The notes: generated by a model from the sequence alone, not told the origin. 64,000 nucleotides of DNA from Roseibium litorale (GCF_014842915.1 NZ_JACYXI010000007.1:1-64000); one strand, 5' to 3'. Counted from the stretch's first letter, positions 1 through 8,976 are shown. Translations and numbers: made by a program.

Positions 1-83
1 CACCGAAACAAGCCCCAGCATGAGACGAAACGGGCTATCTCTCAAAGATCCCAAAACTTGGACACCTGAAAACCTGAACTGCA

Positions 84-114
84 AAAAAACAAACCCGCCG
101 AAAACGACGGGTTT
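84..114 (-). terminator. Rho-independent terminator of the iron-binding-protein gene
   Basis: Inverted repeat AAACCCG / CGGGTTT (91-97 and 108-114). Read on the minus strand it is followed by a run of seven T residues. It lies about 65 bases past the stop of the minus-strand iron-binding-protein gene. Confidence 0.75.
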
Positions 115-126
115 GTCAGCAGTCTG

Positions 127-150
127 AGGCGCCGCACATGTGCGGCGCCT
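127..150. repeat. Perfect 24-bp GC-rich palindrome
   Basis: A perfect dyad with no spacer, 12-base arms beginning AGGCGCCGCACA, lies between the stop of the iron-binding-protein gene and its terminator. It has no T tract of its own. It could be an RNA hairpin protecting the mRNA 3' end, or a DNA site. Confidence 0.6.
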
Positions 151-178
151 TGTCCCGGAAAACCGGAATTTTGATCCA

Positions 179-1225
179 TCAGGACGCAGGGCCATCGTCG
201 AAGGCAACCCGGTCCACCATTTCGCTGGCGGCTTTCCGGTACTTCGCGATCTCAGACAGGGAAATATCATCCGGCTTGAGTTCGCCCCAGCCTTTCACCC
301 GCTCTGAGATTTCCACACCCGGGGTCAGCGGGTATTCGAAATTTGTCTCTGCATAGATCTTCTGTGCATCCGGCGTTGTCAGAAACTCGATCAACTTCAT
401 CGCGTTGTCTCTGTGCGGTGCATGCTTATTGAGGATCACACCGGAAATGTTCACGTGAGTTCCGCGGTCTTCCGCATTCGGGAAAATCAGACGCACAGAG
501 GCAGCCCAGTCTTTCTGCTCCGGCTCTTTCTCGTTCGTTTCCATCTGGCCCATGTAATAGGTGTTGCCCAGCGCAATATCGCACTCGCCAGCATAGATGG
601 ATTTCACCTGAGCGCGGTCATTCCCGGTCGGTTTGCGGGCGAGATTGTCGCGCAGGCCGACAAGCCACTTTTCAGTTTCAGCTTCACCGTGATGCACGAT
701 CATGGAAGCGATGAGGCCGAGGGTGTAAACATGCTGGCCGGAACGGGTGCAGATACGGCCCTTCCACTTGGGATCGGCCAGCTCTTCATAGGTGATCGTA
801 TCCTGATCCACGCGCTCACGGGAAGCATAGATCACACGGGCACGGGCAGTCAGGCCGACCCAGTCACCATCCACGTCGCGGAACTGTGGCGGGATGTCCT
901 TAGCAACAACATCAGATTTAATGGGCTCAGCAATGCCGAGCTGCTTTGCGCTGTCGAGACGGCCGATATCAACGGTCAGCATGACGTCTGCTGGAGAGTT
1001 CTCTCCCTCAGCCGCAATGCGCTCGCCCAGACCCTTGTCGGAGAAGACAACGTTGGTCTTGATACCCGTCTTCGCGGTGAAAGCATCAAGGAGAGGCTGA
1101 ATGAGTGACGGCTGACGGTAGGAATAGACGTTTACCTCCTCAGCCGCCTGGGCGTTTCCACCTGCAAGGGCCGTCGTCGCCAGCATGATCGCGGAGGCCA
1201 AAGCCTTCTTTGCAACGTGCATCAT
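179..1225 (-). CDS. Fe(III) ABC transporter periplasmic substrate-binding protein
   Basis: 348 residues, the usual size for the FbpA/FutA family of periplasmic ferric-iron binding proteins that hand Fe(III) to an ABC importer. A Sec signal peptide is visible (basic start, hydrophobic 10-22, cleavage near residue 27 after AQA). The mature protein starts with the family-typical VNVYSYRQPSL, and the iron-binding twin tyrosines are at 223-224 (GNTYYMG). No permease or ATPase gene is adjacent, so the partners are encoded elsewhere or beyond the left edge. An Irr-box-like dyad lies about 116 bases upstream, which fits iron-responsive control. The family call is secure; the exact ligand form is inferred. 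Confidence 0.92.
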   Translation of the reverse strand: MMHVAKKALASAIMLATTALAGGNAQAAEEVNVYSYRQPSLIQPLLDAFTAKTGIKTNVVFSDKGLGERIAAEGENSPADVMLTVDIGRLDSAKQLGIAEPIKSDVVAKDIPPQFRDVDGDWVGLTARARVIYASRERVDQDTITYEELADPKWKGRICTRSGQHVYTLGLIASMIVHHGEAETEKWLVGLRDNLARKPTGNDRAQVKSIYAGECDIALGNTYYMGQMETNEKEPEQKDWAASVRLIFPNAEDRGTHVNISGVILNKHAPHRDNAMKLIEFLTTPDAQKIYAETNFEYPLTPGVEISERVKGWGELKPDDISLSEIAKYRKAASEMVDRVAFDDGPAS

Positions 1226-1340
1226 TGATCTCCCGAAAATCTCTTCCCGCTGCAGCAGCGTTTGCGAGGATTGTTCATTTTTCGCTGCGGACTATGGTCT
1301 GAGGCCTCTTTCAAGTCAATAAATCTCAAGTTTTCAATAG

Positions 1341-1357
1341 TTTAGAATTATTCCAAT
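1341..1357. promoter_or_regulatory. Candidate Irr box (iron control element)
   Basis: TTTAGAA-TTA-TTCCAAT in an AT-rich patch. Compared with the ICE-type dyad as I recall it (TTTAGAA-N3-TTCTAAA), the left arm matches 7/7 and the right arm 5/7. It lies about 116 bases upstream of the iron-binding-protein start, and a similar site precedes hemP at 40328. Confidence 0.5.
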
Positions 1358-1532
1358 CTAATCGGTATCTTTAACTCAAGTTTTCTCTTCATTTCCATCA
1401 CCTTGCGGATTTTCCGGAAGCTGCACCTTCTCCAGAGGCAGTCCTCCCGATCCACAGACCCCGGTCACGTTCCCGTGAGTGCACCCCATCGAGCCCGGGG
1501 CATCACAGCTGAACCATCATCTTCCATGAGAA

Positions 1533-1562
1533 AAGGCCCCGCACCTGACCGGCTGGGACCTT
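1533..1562 (-). terminator. Probable terminator of the cys operon
   Basis: On the minus strand AAGGTCCC pairs with GGGGCCTT (one G-T pair) across a 14-base loop, followed by TTCTC. It lies about 30 bases after the stop of the DUF934 gene. The T tract is short, so this is a moderate call. Confidence 0.5.
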
Positions 1563-1594
1563 CTTCAAAAACCACAGTTTGAAACGCGCAAGGC

Positions 1595-2131
1595 TTATTC
1601 AGCAGCCTCGGCAGTCGAAGAGCGCAGAGACAGCCGGGCCCAGGGGCGGGTGCCAGCAGGAGCTTCCTCAACCGATCCGACCGGCTGCAGATAGCGGGTC
1701 ACTTCCGGCCATTCGCCCTTTTCGAGCGCGGCCAGAACTTCCGGCTTCACAATCTCGAAGCTGCTGACACCACAACGGCGCAGGAGGGGGATCTGGTCGA
1801 GAATGTAGAACCCGACAGCCCGGATATCACCCTTGTAGCCGAATTCTTCGCGCAGAATCCGGGCAGAGGAAAACCCGCGGCCATCGCTGAACTTCGGGAA
1901 ATCAACGGCCACAAGCGCCAGCTTGTCCAGATGAGCGACGATGTCTTCCACATTGTCGCCCGGAGCCACCAGCACAGCGATAGAAGCAGCGCTGCCGCTC
2001 AGGCTTTCGGCGTCCGCCAGATAGCGGGCAAGCGGAACAAGCACGTTTCCGGATGCCGGGACCGGCTCTTCACTGGCGACGCGGATCCAGTCTTCGTCAT
2101 GGAAAGCGCCGTTCTTGTAGATCTTGCTCAT
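1595..2131 (-). CDS. DUF934 family protein of the sulfite-reduction operon
   Basis: 178 residues starting MSKIYKNGAFHDEDWIRV. The frame stays open far upstream, but that part is non-protein-like and overlaps cysH; the ATG at 2131 is the natural start. The family (DUF934) has no settled biochemistry, but in alphaproteobacteria it regularly follows cysH and the siroheme sulfite reductase, as here. It is the last gene of a five-gene minus-strand operon. A helper role in sulfite reduction (redox partner or maturation) is inferred only from position. No transmembrane segment or signal peptide is seen. Confidence 0.85.
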   Translation of the reverse strand: MSKIYKNGAFHDEDWIRVASEEPVPASGNVLVPLARYLADAESLSGSAASIAVLVAPGDNVEDIVAHLDKLALVAVDFPKFSDGRGFSSARILREEFGYKGDIRAVGFYILDQIPLLRRCGVSSFEIVKPEVLAALEKGEWPEVTRYLQPVGSVEEAPAGTRPWARLSLRSSTAEAAE

Positions 2132-2210
2132 TTCGTCTTCGCGTCCCTTCGCGGGCCGGACTGACCATCCGGGACCCGCACTGTCTCTTGCCGGCCGCAG
2201 CCGGATTTCC

Positions 2211-2975
2211 TCAAATCCCGCTGCCGTCCAATTCCTTGCCGAGTGTCGGCAAGTGAATGCCACACTCCGTCTTGTCCTGCCCCCGCCACCGGCCAGCCCG
2301 GGCATCTTCCCCCGGCTTGACCTTGGAGGTGCAAGGCATACAGCCAATGGACGGATAGCCCTGAGCCACCAGCGGATGGGGTGGCAGGTCCTTGTCCCTG
2401 GCATAGGCGAGAATGTCGGCAGCCGTCCAGTCCGCCAGCGGATTGACCTTCACTCTTCCGCCTTCATACTCGAACGGCGGCAGGCTCGATCTGGTCGCGC
2501 TCTGGAACCGCTTGCGGCCAGAAATCCAGCTCCCGAAGCCAGACAAAGCCTCCTCCAGCGGAACGACCTTGCGCACATGGCAACAGGCGTCTGTGTCGCT
2601 CATCCAGAGCATGCCTGCAGGATCGGCCTCGGACAAGACCGGTTTCGCAGGCTTCTGGGAACGGACATCGGTCAGCCCCAGCTGCTCCACAAGCTGATCC
2701 CGGTAGCGAAGCGTATCGGGAAAGAGCTTACCGGTGTCGACCATGATCACGGGCGCAGACGGATCGATCCCGGATACCATATGCAGCAGAACTGCGGAAT
2801 CCGCGCCGAAGCTGGAGACCATGGCAATGTCGCCCGCAAACCGCTCGCTGAGGGCAAAGCTGAGGATCTCCTGCGCGGTTGCCCCGGCGAACCGGATGTT
2901 CAGGGCATCGATTTCATCCCGGATACCGACAGGTTCCGATGTTTCATATATGCTAGCAGGTTCAGCCAGTCCCAT
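2211..2975 (-). CDS. cysH: Assimilatory phosphoadenylyl/adenylyl-sulfate reductase
   Basis: 254 residues. The enzyme reduces activated sulfate (APS or PAPS) to sulfite in the cytoplasm. The nucleotide-binding loop SSFGADS is at 54-60, and the catalytic C-terminal cysteine is in ECGIH (C238). The cysteine pairs CC (131-132) and CMPC (212, 215) are the [4Fe-4S] ligands typical of APS-type reductases, so APS is the more likely substrate. The start at 2975 was chosen for a strong AAGGAGG six bases upstream. It overlaps the end of the sulfite reductase gene by 14 bases, indicating translational coupling. Confidence 0.93.
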   Translation of the reverse strand: MGLAEPASIYETSEPVGIRDEIDALNIRFAGATAQEILSFALSERFAGDIAMVSSFGADSAVLLHMVSGIDPSAPVIMVDTGKLFPDTLRYRDQLVEQLGLTDVRSQKPAKPVLSEADPAGMLWMSDTDACCHVRKVVPLEEALSGFGSWISGRKRFQSATRSSLPPFEYEGGRVKVNPLADWTAADILAYARDKDLPPHPLVAQGYPSIGCMPCTSKVKPGEDARAGRWRGQDKTECGIHLPTLGKELDGSGI

Positions 2976-4620
2976 AGAGGGCCTCCTTGAAGGGGTCATC
3001 CCCAACACGCCGGTAAGCATCAAGGAAGGTTTCTTCCTTGCTTGTCCTCAGCCCCAGATAGGTGTCCACCAGGGTTTCGATCGCATCGACAACTTCTTCG
3101 GAGGAGAAGCCGCGGCCGATGATTTCACCAATCGAGGAATTCTCGTTGGCAGAGCCGCCGAGCGTGATCTGGTAGAACTCCTCGCCCTTCTTCTCCAGGC
3201 CAAGGATGCCGATGTGGCCCACATGGTGGTGGCCGCAGGCATTGATGCAGCCGGAGATCTTGATCTTCAGCTCACCGATTTCCGCCTGACGGTCCGCACC
3301 GCCGAAACGTTCGGAGATCCTTTGGGCAACCGGAATGGAACGGGCCGTCGCAAGGGCGCAATAGTCCATGCCGGGGCAGGCAATGATGTCGGTGATCAGG
3401 CCGGAATTGCCCTCGGCCATGCCGGCAGCCACCAGACGGTCGAAGATTGCAGGCACATCCGCCAGCTTCACATGCGGCAGGATGACGTTCTGCTCATGGC
3501 TGATGCGGATCTCGTCATGGCCATAGACCTTGGCGATTGCTGCGATCTCGTCCATCTGCACATCGGTCGCATCGCCAGGAATGCCGCCAATCGGCTTCAT
3601 GGAAATGGTGACGCTGACATGACCCGGGACCCGGTGCGGGTTGAGGTTATGGGCCGCGAACTGTGCGAAAGCCGCGTCGGACGCCCTGCGGGCCTCGAAA
3701 GCTCCATCGGTTTCCGGCAGGACTTCCAGCGGAGGCGGTGCGAAATAGGCCTCGATACGGCGCACTTCTTCATCCGGCAAACGCAGCACGCCGTAACGAA
3801 TCTTGGCGAATTCTGCCTCGATATCTGCTTTCAGCTCTTCAAGACCTGTCTCGTGAACCAGGATCTTGATGCGGGCCTTGTATTTGTTGTCGCGGCGGCC
3901 ATAGAGGTTGTAGACGCGCAGGATCGCTTCGGAATAGGCCAAGAGGTCCTCTTCCGGCAGGAAGTCGCGCACCTTACGGCCGATCATCGGCGTCCGGCCA
4001 AGGCCACCGCCGACAAAGACCACGAAGCCGGTTTCACCAGCGTCGTTGCGGGTCAGCTGCAAACCGATGTCATGCACCTGAACGGCGGCGCGGTCATGCG
4101 GCGCGCCGGTGATGGCGATCTTGAACTTGCGCGGCAGGAACGAGAATTCCGGATGCAAGGACGACCACTGGCGCAGGATTTCCGCATAGGGGCGCGGATC
4201 GGCGATTTCGTCGGCAGCGGCGCCAGCGAAATGATCGGCGGTCACATTGCGGATGCAGTTGCCCGAGGTCTGGATGGCATGCATCTCGACTTCGGCCAGC
4301 TCTTCCAGGATCCTCGGCGTATCCGCCAGGCTCGGCCAGTTGAACTGGATGTTCTGGCGGGTCGTGAAGTGGCCGTAACCGCGGTCATAGGTGCGGGCGA
4401 TATGCGCCAGCTTCTGCATCTGACGGCTGTTCAGCGTGCCATAAGGAATGGCAACACGCAGCATGTAGGCATGAAGCTGCAGATAGAGACCGTTCATGAG
4501 GCGGAGCGGCTTGAACTCTTCCTCTGACAACTCACCGGATAGGCGGCGGCGCACCTGGTCCTTGAACTGCTCGGTACGCTGGGTCACGAAGCCCTGGTCG
4601 AATTCGTCGTAACGGTACAT
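2962..4620 (-). CDS. cysI: Ferredoxin-type nitrite/sulfite reductase hemoprotein
   Basis: 552 residues, single-subunit siroheme/[4Fe-4S] reductase that takes sulfite to sulfide by six-electron transfer. The cluster/siroheme ligands are visible as CPGMDYC (C415, C421) and CINAC (C458, C462), and the two internal ferredoxin-like half-repeats are present. Its position between cysG (which makes siroheme) and cysH (which makes sulfite) argues for sulfite rather than nitrite as the substrate. The DUF2849 gene lies 109 bases upstream in the same direction. Confidence 0.93.
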   Translation of the reverse strand: MYRYDEFDQGFVTQRTEQFKDQVRRRLSGELSEEEFKPLRLMNGLYLQLHAYMLRVAIPYGTLNSRQMQKLAHIARTYDRGYGHFTTRQNIQFNWPSLADTPRILEELAEVEMHAIQTSGNCIRNVTADHFAGAAADEIADPRPYAEILRQWSSLHPEFSFLPRKFKIAITGAPHDRAAVQVHDIGLQLTRNDAGETGFVVFVGGGLGRTPMIGRKVRDFLPEEDLLAYSEAILRVYNLYGRRDNKYKARIKILVHETGLEELKADIEAEFAKIRYGVLRLPDEEVRRIEAYFAPPPLEVLPETDGAFEARRASDAAFAQFAAHNLNPHRVPGHVSVTISMKPIGGIPGDATDVQMDEIAAIAKVYGHDEIRISHEQNVILPHVKLADVPAIFDRLVAAGMAEGNSGLITDIIACPGMDYCALATARSIPVAQRISERFGGADRQAEIGELKIKISGCINACGHHHVGHIGILGLEKKGEEFYQITLGGSANENSSIGEIIGRGFSSEEVVDAIETLVDTYLGLRTSKEETFLDAYRRVGDDPFKEALYGTG

Positions 4621-4729
4621 TTCGCGTCTCCACTCCGGCTGGGCCTTGTCCGAGGCGCTGACCGGTCATCTTCCTGGAGCATCCTTCGTTCACGAGAACA
4701 GGCGGGGATGCTCAATATTTCCTATTGGC

Positions 4730-5029
4730 TCAGCCGTTGACCGCCTGCGCCTGCTTGCCGAGGTCCGGATGGGTGGTCGGTCCCTTTGCGCGGATCTTTT
4801 CGCGCAGGCGCACCGGAACCAGCTTGCCATCCTCTTCGGTCACATCGACTTCATAAACGTCGACCACTTCCCGGCGTTCGGCGGAAGCCAGACCAGCGGC
4901 AAGAGCTGCGGCTACATCATCCTTGCCATCCAGCACCAGTGCTTCGGAGACCTGGCCAACCCAGGCGTTTCCGGCACCGAGCCAGACCACTTCGCCATCG
5001 ATCAAACGGTTGGCGGTAACAATCTTCAT
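4730..5029 (-). CDS. DUF2849 domain-containing small protein
   Basis: 99 residues, starting MKIVTANRLIDGEVVWLG. The family is unknown but is almost always found between cysG and the sulfite reductase in alphaproteobacteria. The ATG at 5029 is preceded by GAGGAG; a longer reading to 5059 would run into the cysG stop region. The cysG stop is only 13 bases upstream, so the two are co-transcribed. No cofactor motif or membrane segment is seen. Function unknown; a siroheme- or sulfite-reductase-linked accessory role is inferred from context. Confidence 0.85.
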   Translation of the reverse strand: MKIVTANRLIDGEVVWLGAGNAWVGQVSEALVLDGKDDVAAALAAGLASAERREVVDVYEVDVTEEDGKLVPVRLREKIRAKGPTTHPDLGKQAQAVNG

Positions 5030-5042
5030 TGCCCTTATCTCC

Positions 5043-6500
5043 TCAGGCGGCGACTTCACGTTTCAGCGGCCAGGCCGCGATGGGTTCGGCTTTTTCAAGA
5101 GCTGCATGGCCAACCGCCTCACCAATGACGATCAGCACGGCGCCATCAATGTCAGAGCGGTCCGACAGGTTACTCAGATCCGCAAGCGTGCCGCTGAACT
5201 GGCGTTCGGACGGATGCGCAGCGTTTTCGATGATCGCGACAGGCGTGCCGGGACGAAGGCCCGCGGACACAAGCTTGGCGGCAACATCCGCCGCCACAGT
5301 CCGCCCCATATAGACCGCGACCGTCGCGCCCTTCAGCGCCAGACCGGCCCAGTCCGGCAGAACTTCAGACTTTGCATTGTGGCCGGTGGCAAAGACCAGC
5401 GTGGAGGCAACACCGCGCAAGGTCAGCGGAAGCTGGGCCGAGGCAGCGGCCGCAAAGGCAGCCGTCACGCCCGGCACGACCTCAAAGCTGATGCCAGCTT
5501 CGCGCAGCGCATCCATTTCCTCTGCCGCACGGCCGAAGATCATCGGATCGCCCGCCTTGAGCCGGACAACCTTAAGGCCATCACCGCCAAGCTTGACCAG
5601 AAGTTTGCAAATCTCCGCCTGCGGAACCGAGTGAGCGCCCTTTCGCTTTCCAACCGAAATCCTCTCCGCATCCCGGCGGCCCATGGCCACAACACCGGCA
5701 GGCACCAAGGCATCATGAACAATAACATCTGCCTCCTGCAGCAGCCGCTGGGCGCGCAGGGTTAGGAGATCTTCCGCGCCTGGTCCGGCCCCCACAAGCC
5801 AGACGAAACCGGTTTCATCGGCAGCGCCGTTCAGAAGGCGCTGCGCTTCGGCGCGGGCAGCATCGGTGCGGCCAGCGTAGACATTGTCTGCAACCGGACC
5901 GGAGAAGAATTTGGCCCAGAACCGGCGGCGCGCGGCACCATCGGCTATGACCCGGGAGGCGGTTTCACGCAGGCTTTCTGCAAGACGGGCCAGTTCGCCC
6001 GTGCCACGCGGCAGCATTGCTTCAATTCGCGCGCGGATGTGCCGGGCTAGAACCGGCCCAACACCCGTGGAGGTTATGGCTACGGCAATCGGAGCCCGGT
6101 TCACCAGTGCTCCGGTGTAGAAATCACAAAGATGGGGTTTGTCGACGGCGTTTGCCGGAACGCCCATAATCCGGGCCGCTTCCACCACCGCCCGGTCCAG
6201 CGCCTCGTCTTCCCGGGCGCTGAACACAAGAGCTGCGCCGTTCAGATGCGACGGGCGGAAAGCCTCGGCGACATGAACTGCGCCAGCGGCCTCGATTGCA
6301 TCGAGCAACTCTTGTTCAACGTGATCAGCAATCACTTCGATGCGGGCATTCGTTTCGGAAAGCAGACGGACCTTGGCCGCGGCTTCCCCGCCATGACCGA
6401 CCACACAGACGCGCTGTCCCGCAACCTTGAAGAAGGTTGGAAACACATCAAGCCGCCGGCGCTCCGGGGCGATCTCACGTTGCTTTTCTGGTCCAGCCAT
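5043..6500 (-). CDS. cysG: Trifunctional siroheme synthase
   Basis: 485 residues. The N-terminal half is a Rossmann-type precorrin-2 dehydrogenase/ferrochelatase (LDVFPTFFKVAGQRVCVVGHGGEAAAK); the C-terminal half is a uroporphyrinogen-III C-methyltransferase (VWLVGAGPGAEDLLTLRAQRLLQEADVIVHDALV and VVRLKAGDPMIFGRAAEE). Together they make siroheme for the sulfite reductase encoded downstream. The start at 6500 follows GGGAGAGG and matches the family N-terminus; the in-frame extension to 6749 is not protein-like. It is the first gene of the five-gene sulfur operon. Confidence 0.93.
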   Translation of the reverse strand: MAGPEKQREIAPERRRLDVFPTFFKVAGQRVCVVGHGGEAAAKVRLLSETNARIEVIADHVEQELLDAIEAAGAVHVAEAFRPSHLNGAALVFSAREDEALDRAVVEAARIMGVPANAVDKPHLCDFYTGALVNRAPIAVAITSTGVGPVLARHIRARIEAMLPRGTGELARLAESLRETASRVIADGAARRRFWAKFFSGPVADNVYAGRTDAARAEAQRLLNGAADETGFVWLVGAGPGAEDLLTLRAQRLLQEADVIVHDALVPAGVVAMGRRDAERISVGKRKGAHSVPQAEICKLLVKLGGDGLKVVRLKAGDPMIFGRAAEEMDALREAGISFEVVPGVTAAFAAAASAQLPLTLRGVASTLVFATGHNAKSEVLPDWAGLALKGATVAVYMGRTVAADVAAKLVSAGLRPGTPVAIIENAAHPSERQFSGTLADLSNLSDRSDIDGAVLIVIGEAVGHAALEKAEPIAAWPLKREVAA

Positions 6501-6904
6501 AGGGCCTCTCCCGGACATTCGCATCCATGGCATCAATTTAGCGATTTGGCCGGAAAAACTGCGGGCATCGCATTTCAAAGTGCGCATCAAGGAGAGAAAA
6601 GGAATCCTCTCTTGTCCGGTTCGGCGAACAATGCCGCCAAACTGCGCCAATTCCCCACCCTCCATCCCTTTGAAACAATAGGCTCCGCAGAAGCCGGGGG
6701 ACCCGATTTCCTTCGGATATTGGCAGGACGCGTCGGCGCGGCTGGTCATCCTGATCGTGAAGGCTGCTTCCGGCCAGGCTCCCGGAGATTGGTAATATGC
6801 CCCAGGCCTTGCTCTATTTTTGTATACAAAAATATTGACTATGTACGCAAAAATTGCACACCATCATGCAAGCTTGATCTTTCAAGCGACATGGGAGGAC
6901 ATTC
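6501..6904. other. Divergent intergenic region cysG / hydrolase
   Basis: About 400 bases with no convincing gene. The right end becomes AT-rich and carries an 18-bp palindrome (6816-6833), then TTGACT (6835-6840) and a GGGAGG ribosome site before the hydrolase start. I could not recognise a cysG promoter or an S-responsive riboswitch. Confidence 0.5.
6816..6833. promoter_or_regulatory. 18-bp palindrome with a GntR-like core
   Basis: Perfect dyad with arms ATTTTTGTA / TACAAAAAT, centred on GTATAC, about 75 bases upstream of the secreted hydrolase. The TTGTATACAA core resembles sites of FadR-subfamily GntR regulators. No such regulator gene is adjacent. Confidence 0.5.
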
Positions 6905-8836
6905 ATGAACAGAAAATACGCCCTGACGGCAGCCCTGCTGGCAGCAACCGTTTTGTCCGGAACCGCCCAAGCGCGGGTCACCGGCTTCCAGATTCAGGCA
7001 TCCAGCCCCGCTTTCGAGGGACAGACTTTCGGCGGCACCGGCGCTTATGAGCGGATCGACGCCATCGCCACGATCGCGGTCAACCCGGACGCCCCTGCCA
7101 ATGCAGGAATTGTCGACCTTGGAAAGGCGCCCCGCAACGCCAAGGGCGAGGTGGAATTCACCACTGAAGTCTTCATTCTGCGACCTGCGGATGCCGGCAA
7201 GCAGTCACCATTTCTGTTCTATGAAGTACCTAACCGCGGCCGGAACCTGAGCTTCATGCTGCTCAACCGGACCGAAGGGTCGGGTGTCCCCGCCAAGGCC
7301 GAAGATGCGGGCGACGGCTTCCTCATGAACCGGGGCGATACGGTCGTCTGGAGCGGCTGGCAGTCGGATTTGCCGGAGGCGGCCATCAACATCACCCTGC
7401 CCACCCTGCCGGACGTCAAGGGCACTTCCCGGGAGCAAATGATCTTCGACAAGCCGGGCGAAACGGGAAAGATTTCCCTCACCTATCCGGTAGCCGACAT
7501 GAATCCCTCAAAGGCCAAACTGACGGTGCGGGCAACACCGGACGATGCCCCATCGACACCTGAAGGCCTGACCTTCAAATATGTCAGCAACACGGAAATC
7601 GAGATCACCCGCCCGGCCGGAATGGATGCAGGCGCGATCTATGAGTTCGTCTATCCGGCTGAGGGCAGCGTGCCAGCAGGCCTTGCCTTCGCGGCCACTC
7701 GTGATGTGATCTCGTTCCTTCGCGGAAACGACGGCCACAATGCCGAAAACCCGCTGAAGGGTATCGAGCACACCATCGGCATGGGCATTTCCCAGTCCGG
7801 ACGCTTCGTCCGCGACTTCATCTATCAGGGTTTCAATGCGGATGAAGGCGGCAAGAAGGTCTTCGACGGCGCAATGGCGCATATTGCCGGCTCCCGGAAG
7901 ACTTACACCAACTACCGTTTCGCCCAGGCTGGCCGCTATTCGCGGCAGCATGAGGATCATGATTACCCCGGCGATCAGTTCCCCTTCACCTACGCCCTGA
8001 CCACCGATCCCCTCACCAACAAGCGGGAAAGCATTCTGAGCGCTTGCACGGCAAGCGATACCTGTCCGAAGATCATGCACACGGACACTTCGACCGAGTT
8101 CTGGCAGGGCCGCGCCTATCTGGTATCAACCTCTCCGGAGGGCGAGCCGCTCACCATGCCGGAAAATGTCAGGCTCTATTTCCTTGCGGGGGCGCCCCAC
8201 TTTAATTCCTGGGGCACCCAGTCGAACATGAGCAAGACCTGCGTCAACCCAACCAACCCGCTGAGTTCGGCTCCGGTCATGCGCGCTCTTTATGCCGCCA
8301 TGGAGGATTGGGTTTCCAAGGACACTGCGCCTCCGGCCAGCAGCTACCCAACCCTGGCGGAAGAAACCCTGGTCAAGCTTGAGGATCTGAAACTGCCGCA
8401 GATTGCAGGCATCACAGCGCATCCTCCCTTCAACACCCTGCGGGTGATGGATCATTCCGAAAAGCCGCCGGTACAAGGCGCCGCTTACATGGAATATGTG
8501 CCCTCTGTCGATAAGGACGGCATTCCCCTCGGCGGGATCCGGCTTCCTGTGATTGCCGCTCCTCTCGGCAGCTATGCCGGCTGGAACCTTCGAGGCAAGG
8601 GTTTTGCGGAAGGCGAACTGTGCAGCCTGACCGGCAGCTATCAACCCTTCCCGAAGACAGCGGATGCAAATGACAGCCGCGCTGCGATCGATACCCGCTA
8701 CAAGGATCAGCAGGCCTATCTTGACGCTGTGAAGGCCGCAGCTGAAGGACTGATTGCCCAGAAGCTGATGCTTGAAGGCGACGTTGACTATGTGCTGGAA
8801 CGCGCCAAGGCGGACGCGGCTACGATCTGGAACTGA
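6905..8836 (+). CDS. Secreted alpha/beta hydrolase domain protein
   Basis: 643 residues. It has a Sec signal peptide (cleavage near residue 23, AQA-R) and then a large protein of the alpha/beta hydrolase domain-containing family (PF20091 type). The nucleophile elbow is GISQSGRF with Ser298. The family is poorly characterised; members are putative extracytoplasmic esterases or peptidases, and the substrate cannot be told from sequence. It stands alone between a divergent cysG operon and a convergent thiolase, with its own palindrome-containing upstream region and a terminator 21 bases after the stop. A GGGAGG ribosome site precedes the ATG. Confidence 0.85.
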   Translation: MNRKYALTAALLAATVLSGTAQARVTGFQIQASSPAFEGQTFGGTGAYERIDAIATIAVNPDAPANAGIVDLGKAPRNAKGEVEFTTEVFILRPADAGKQSPFLFYEVPNRGRNLSFMLLNRTEGSGVPAKAEDAGDGFLMNRGDTVVWSGWQSDLPEAAINITLPTLPDVKGTSREQMIFDKPGETGKISLTYPVADMNPSKAKLTVRATPDDAPSTPEGLTFKYVSNTEIEITRPAGMDAGAIYEFVYPAEGSVPAGLAFAATRDVISFLRGNDGHNAENPLKGIEHTIGMGISQSGRFVRDFIYQGFNADEGGKKVFDGAMAHIAGSRKTYTNYRFAQAGRYSRQHEDHDYPGDQFPFTYALTTDPLTNKRESILSACTASDTCPKIMHTDTSTEFWQGRAYLVSTSPEGEPLTMPENVRLYFLAGAPHFNSWGTQSNMSKTCVNPTNPLSSAPVMRALYAAMEDWVSKDTAPPASSYPTLAEETLVKLEDLKLPQIAGITAHPPFNTLRVMDHSEKPPVQGAAYMEYVPSVDKDGIPLGGIRLPVIAAPLGSYAGWNLRGKGFAEGELCSLTGSYQPFPKTADANDSRAAIDTRYKDQQAYLDAVKAAAEGLIAQKLMLEGDVDYVLERAKADAATIWN

Positions 8837-8857
8837 GCTTCGTTCCACCAAAACAAA

Positions 8858-8880
8858 ACCGGTGGCCCCTGGCCGCCGGT
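8858..8880. terminator. Bidirectional terminator, hydrolase / thiolase
   Basis: ACCGGTGGCC-CCT-GGCCGCCGGT hairpin (one G-T pair). It is followed by CTCTTTATTT on the plus strand and by TTTTGTTTT on the minus strand, so it can end both convergent transcripts. Confidence 0.7.
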
Positions 8881-8910
8881 CTCTTTATTTGATCTGCTGG
8901 TCTCGTAAGC

Positions 8911-8976
8911 TCAGGCAGCGATGTCGCGGATGAACTTCTCGATCTGTCTTTTACAGCCCGTTGTATCAGGGACCAC
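8911..8976 (-). other. In-frame 21-codon tail after the thiolase stop
   Basis: Immediately after the thiolase TAA (8979-8977) the same frame continues for 21 codons, ending KRQIEKFIRDIAA, to a TGA at 8913-8911. The tail looks protein-like (amphipathic, charged) rather than random. It may be a former C-terminal extension cut off by a nonsense change, or chance. Confidence 0.3.

Larger units (their letters stand above)
1226..1594. other. Intergenic region between the cys operon and the iron-binding gene
   Basis: No convincing gene. It holds the AT-rich upstream region of the iron-binding-protein gene (about 1290-1380, with the ICE-like dyad) and the terminator of the cys operon (1533-1562). 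Between these I see nothing recognisable. Confidence 0.6.

Noticed and set aside
2734..4527. A nearly 600-codon open frame on the plus strand
   Set aside because: It lies wholly antisense to cysH and the sulfite reductase gene, both of which have complete family motifs. The translation has no recognisable domain and is rich in residues typical of shadow frames in high-GC DNA.
6501..6900. A SAM/S-box-type riboswitch before cysG
   Set aside because: I looked for paired helices and a conserved core on the minus strand and found no convincing match.
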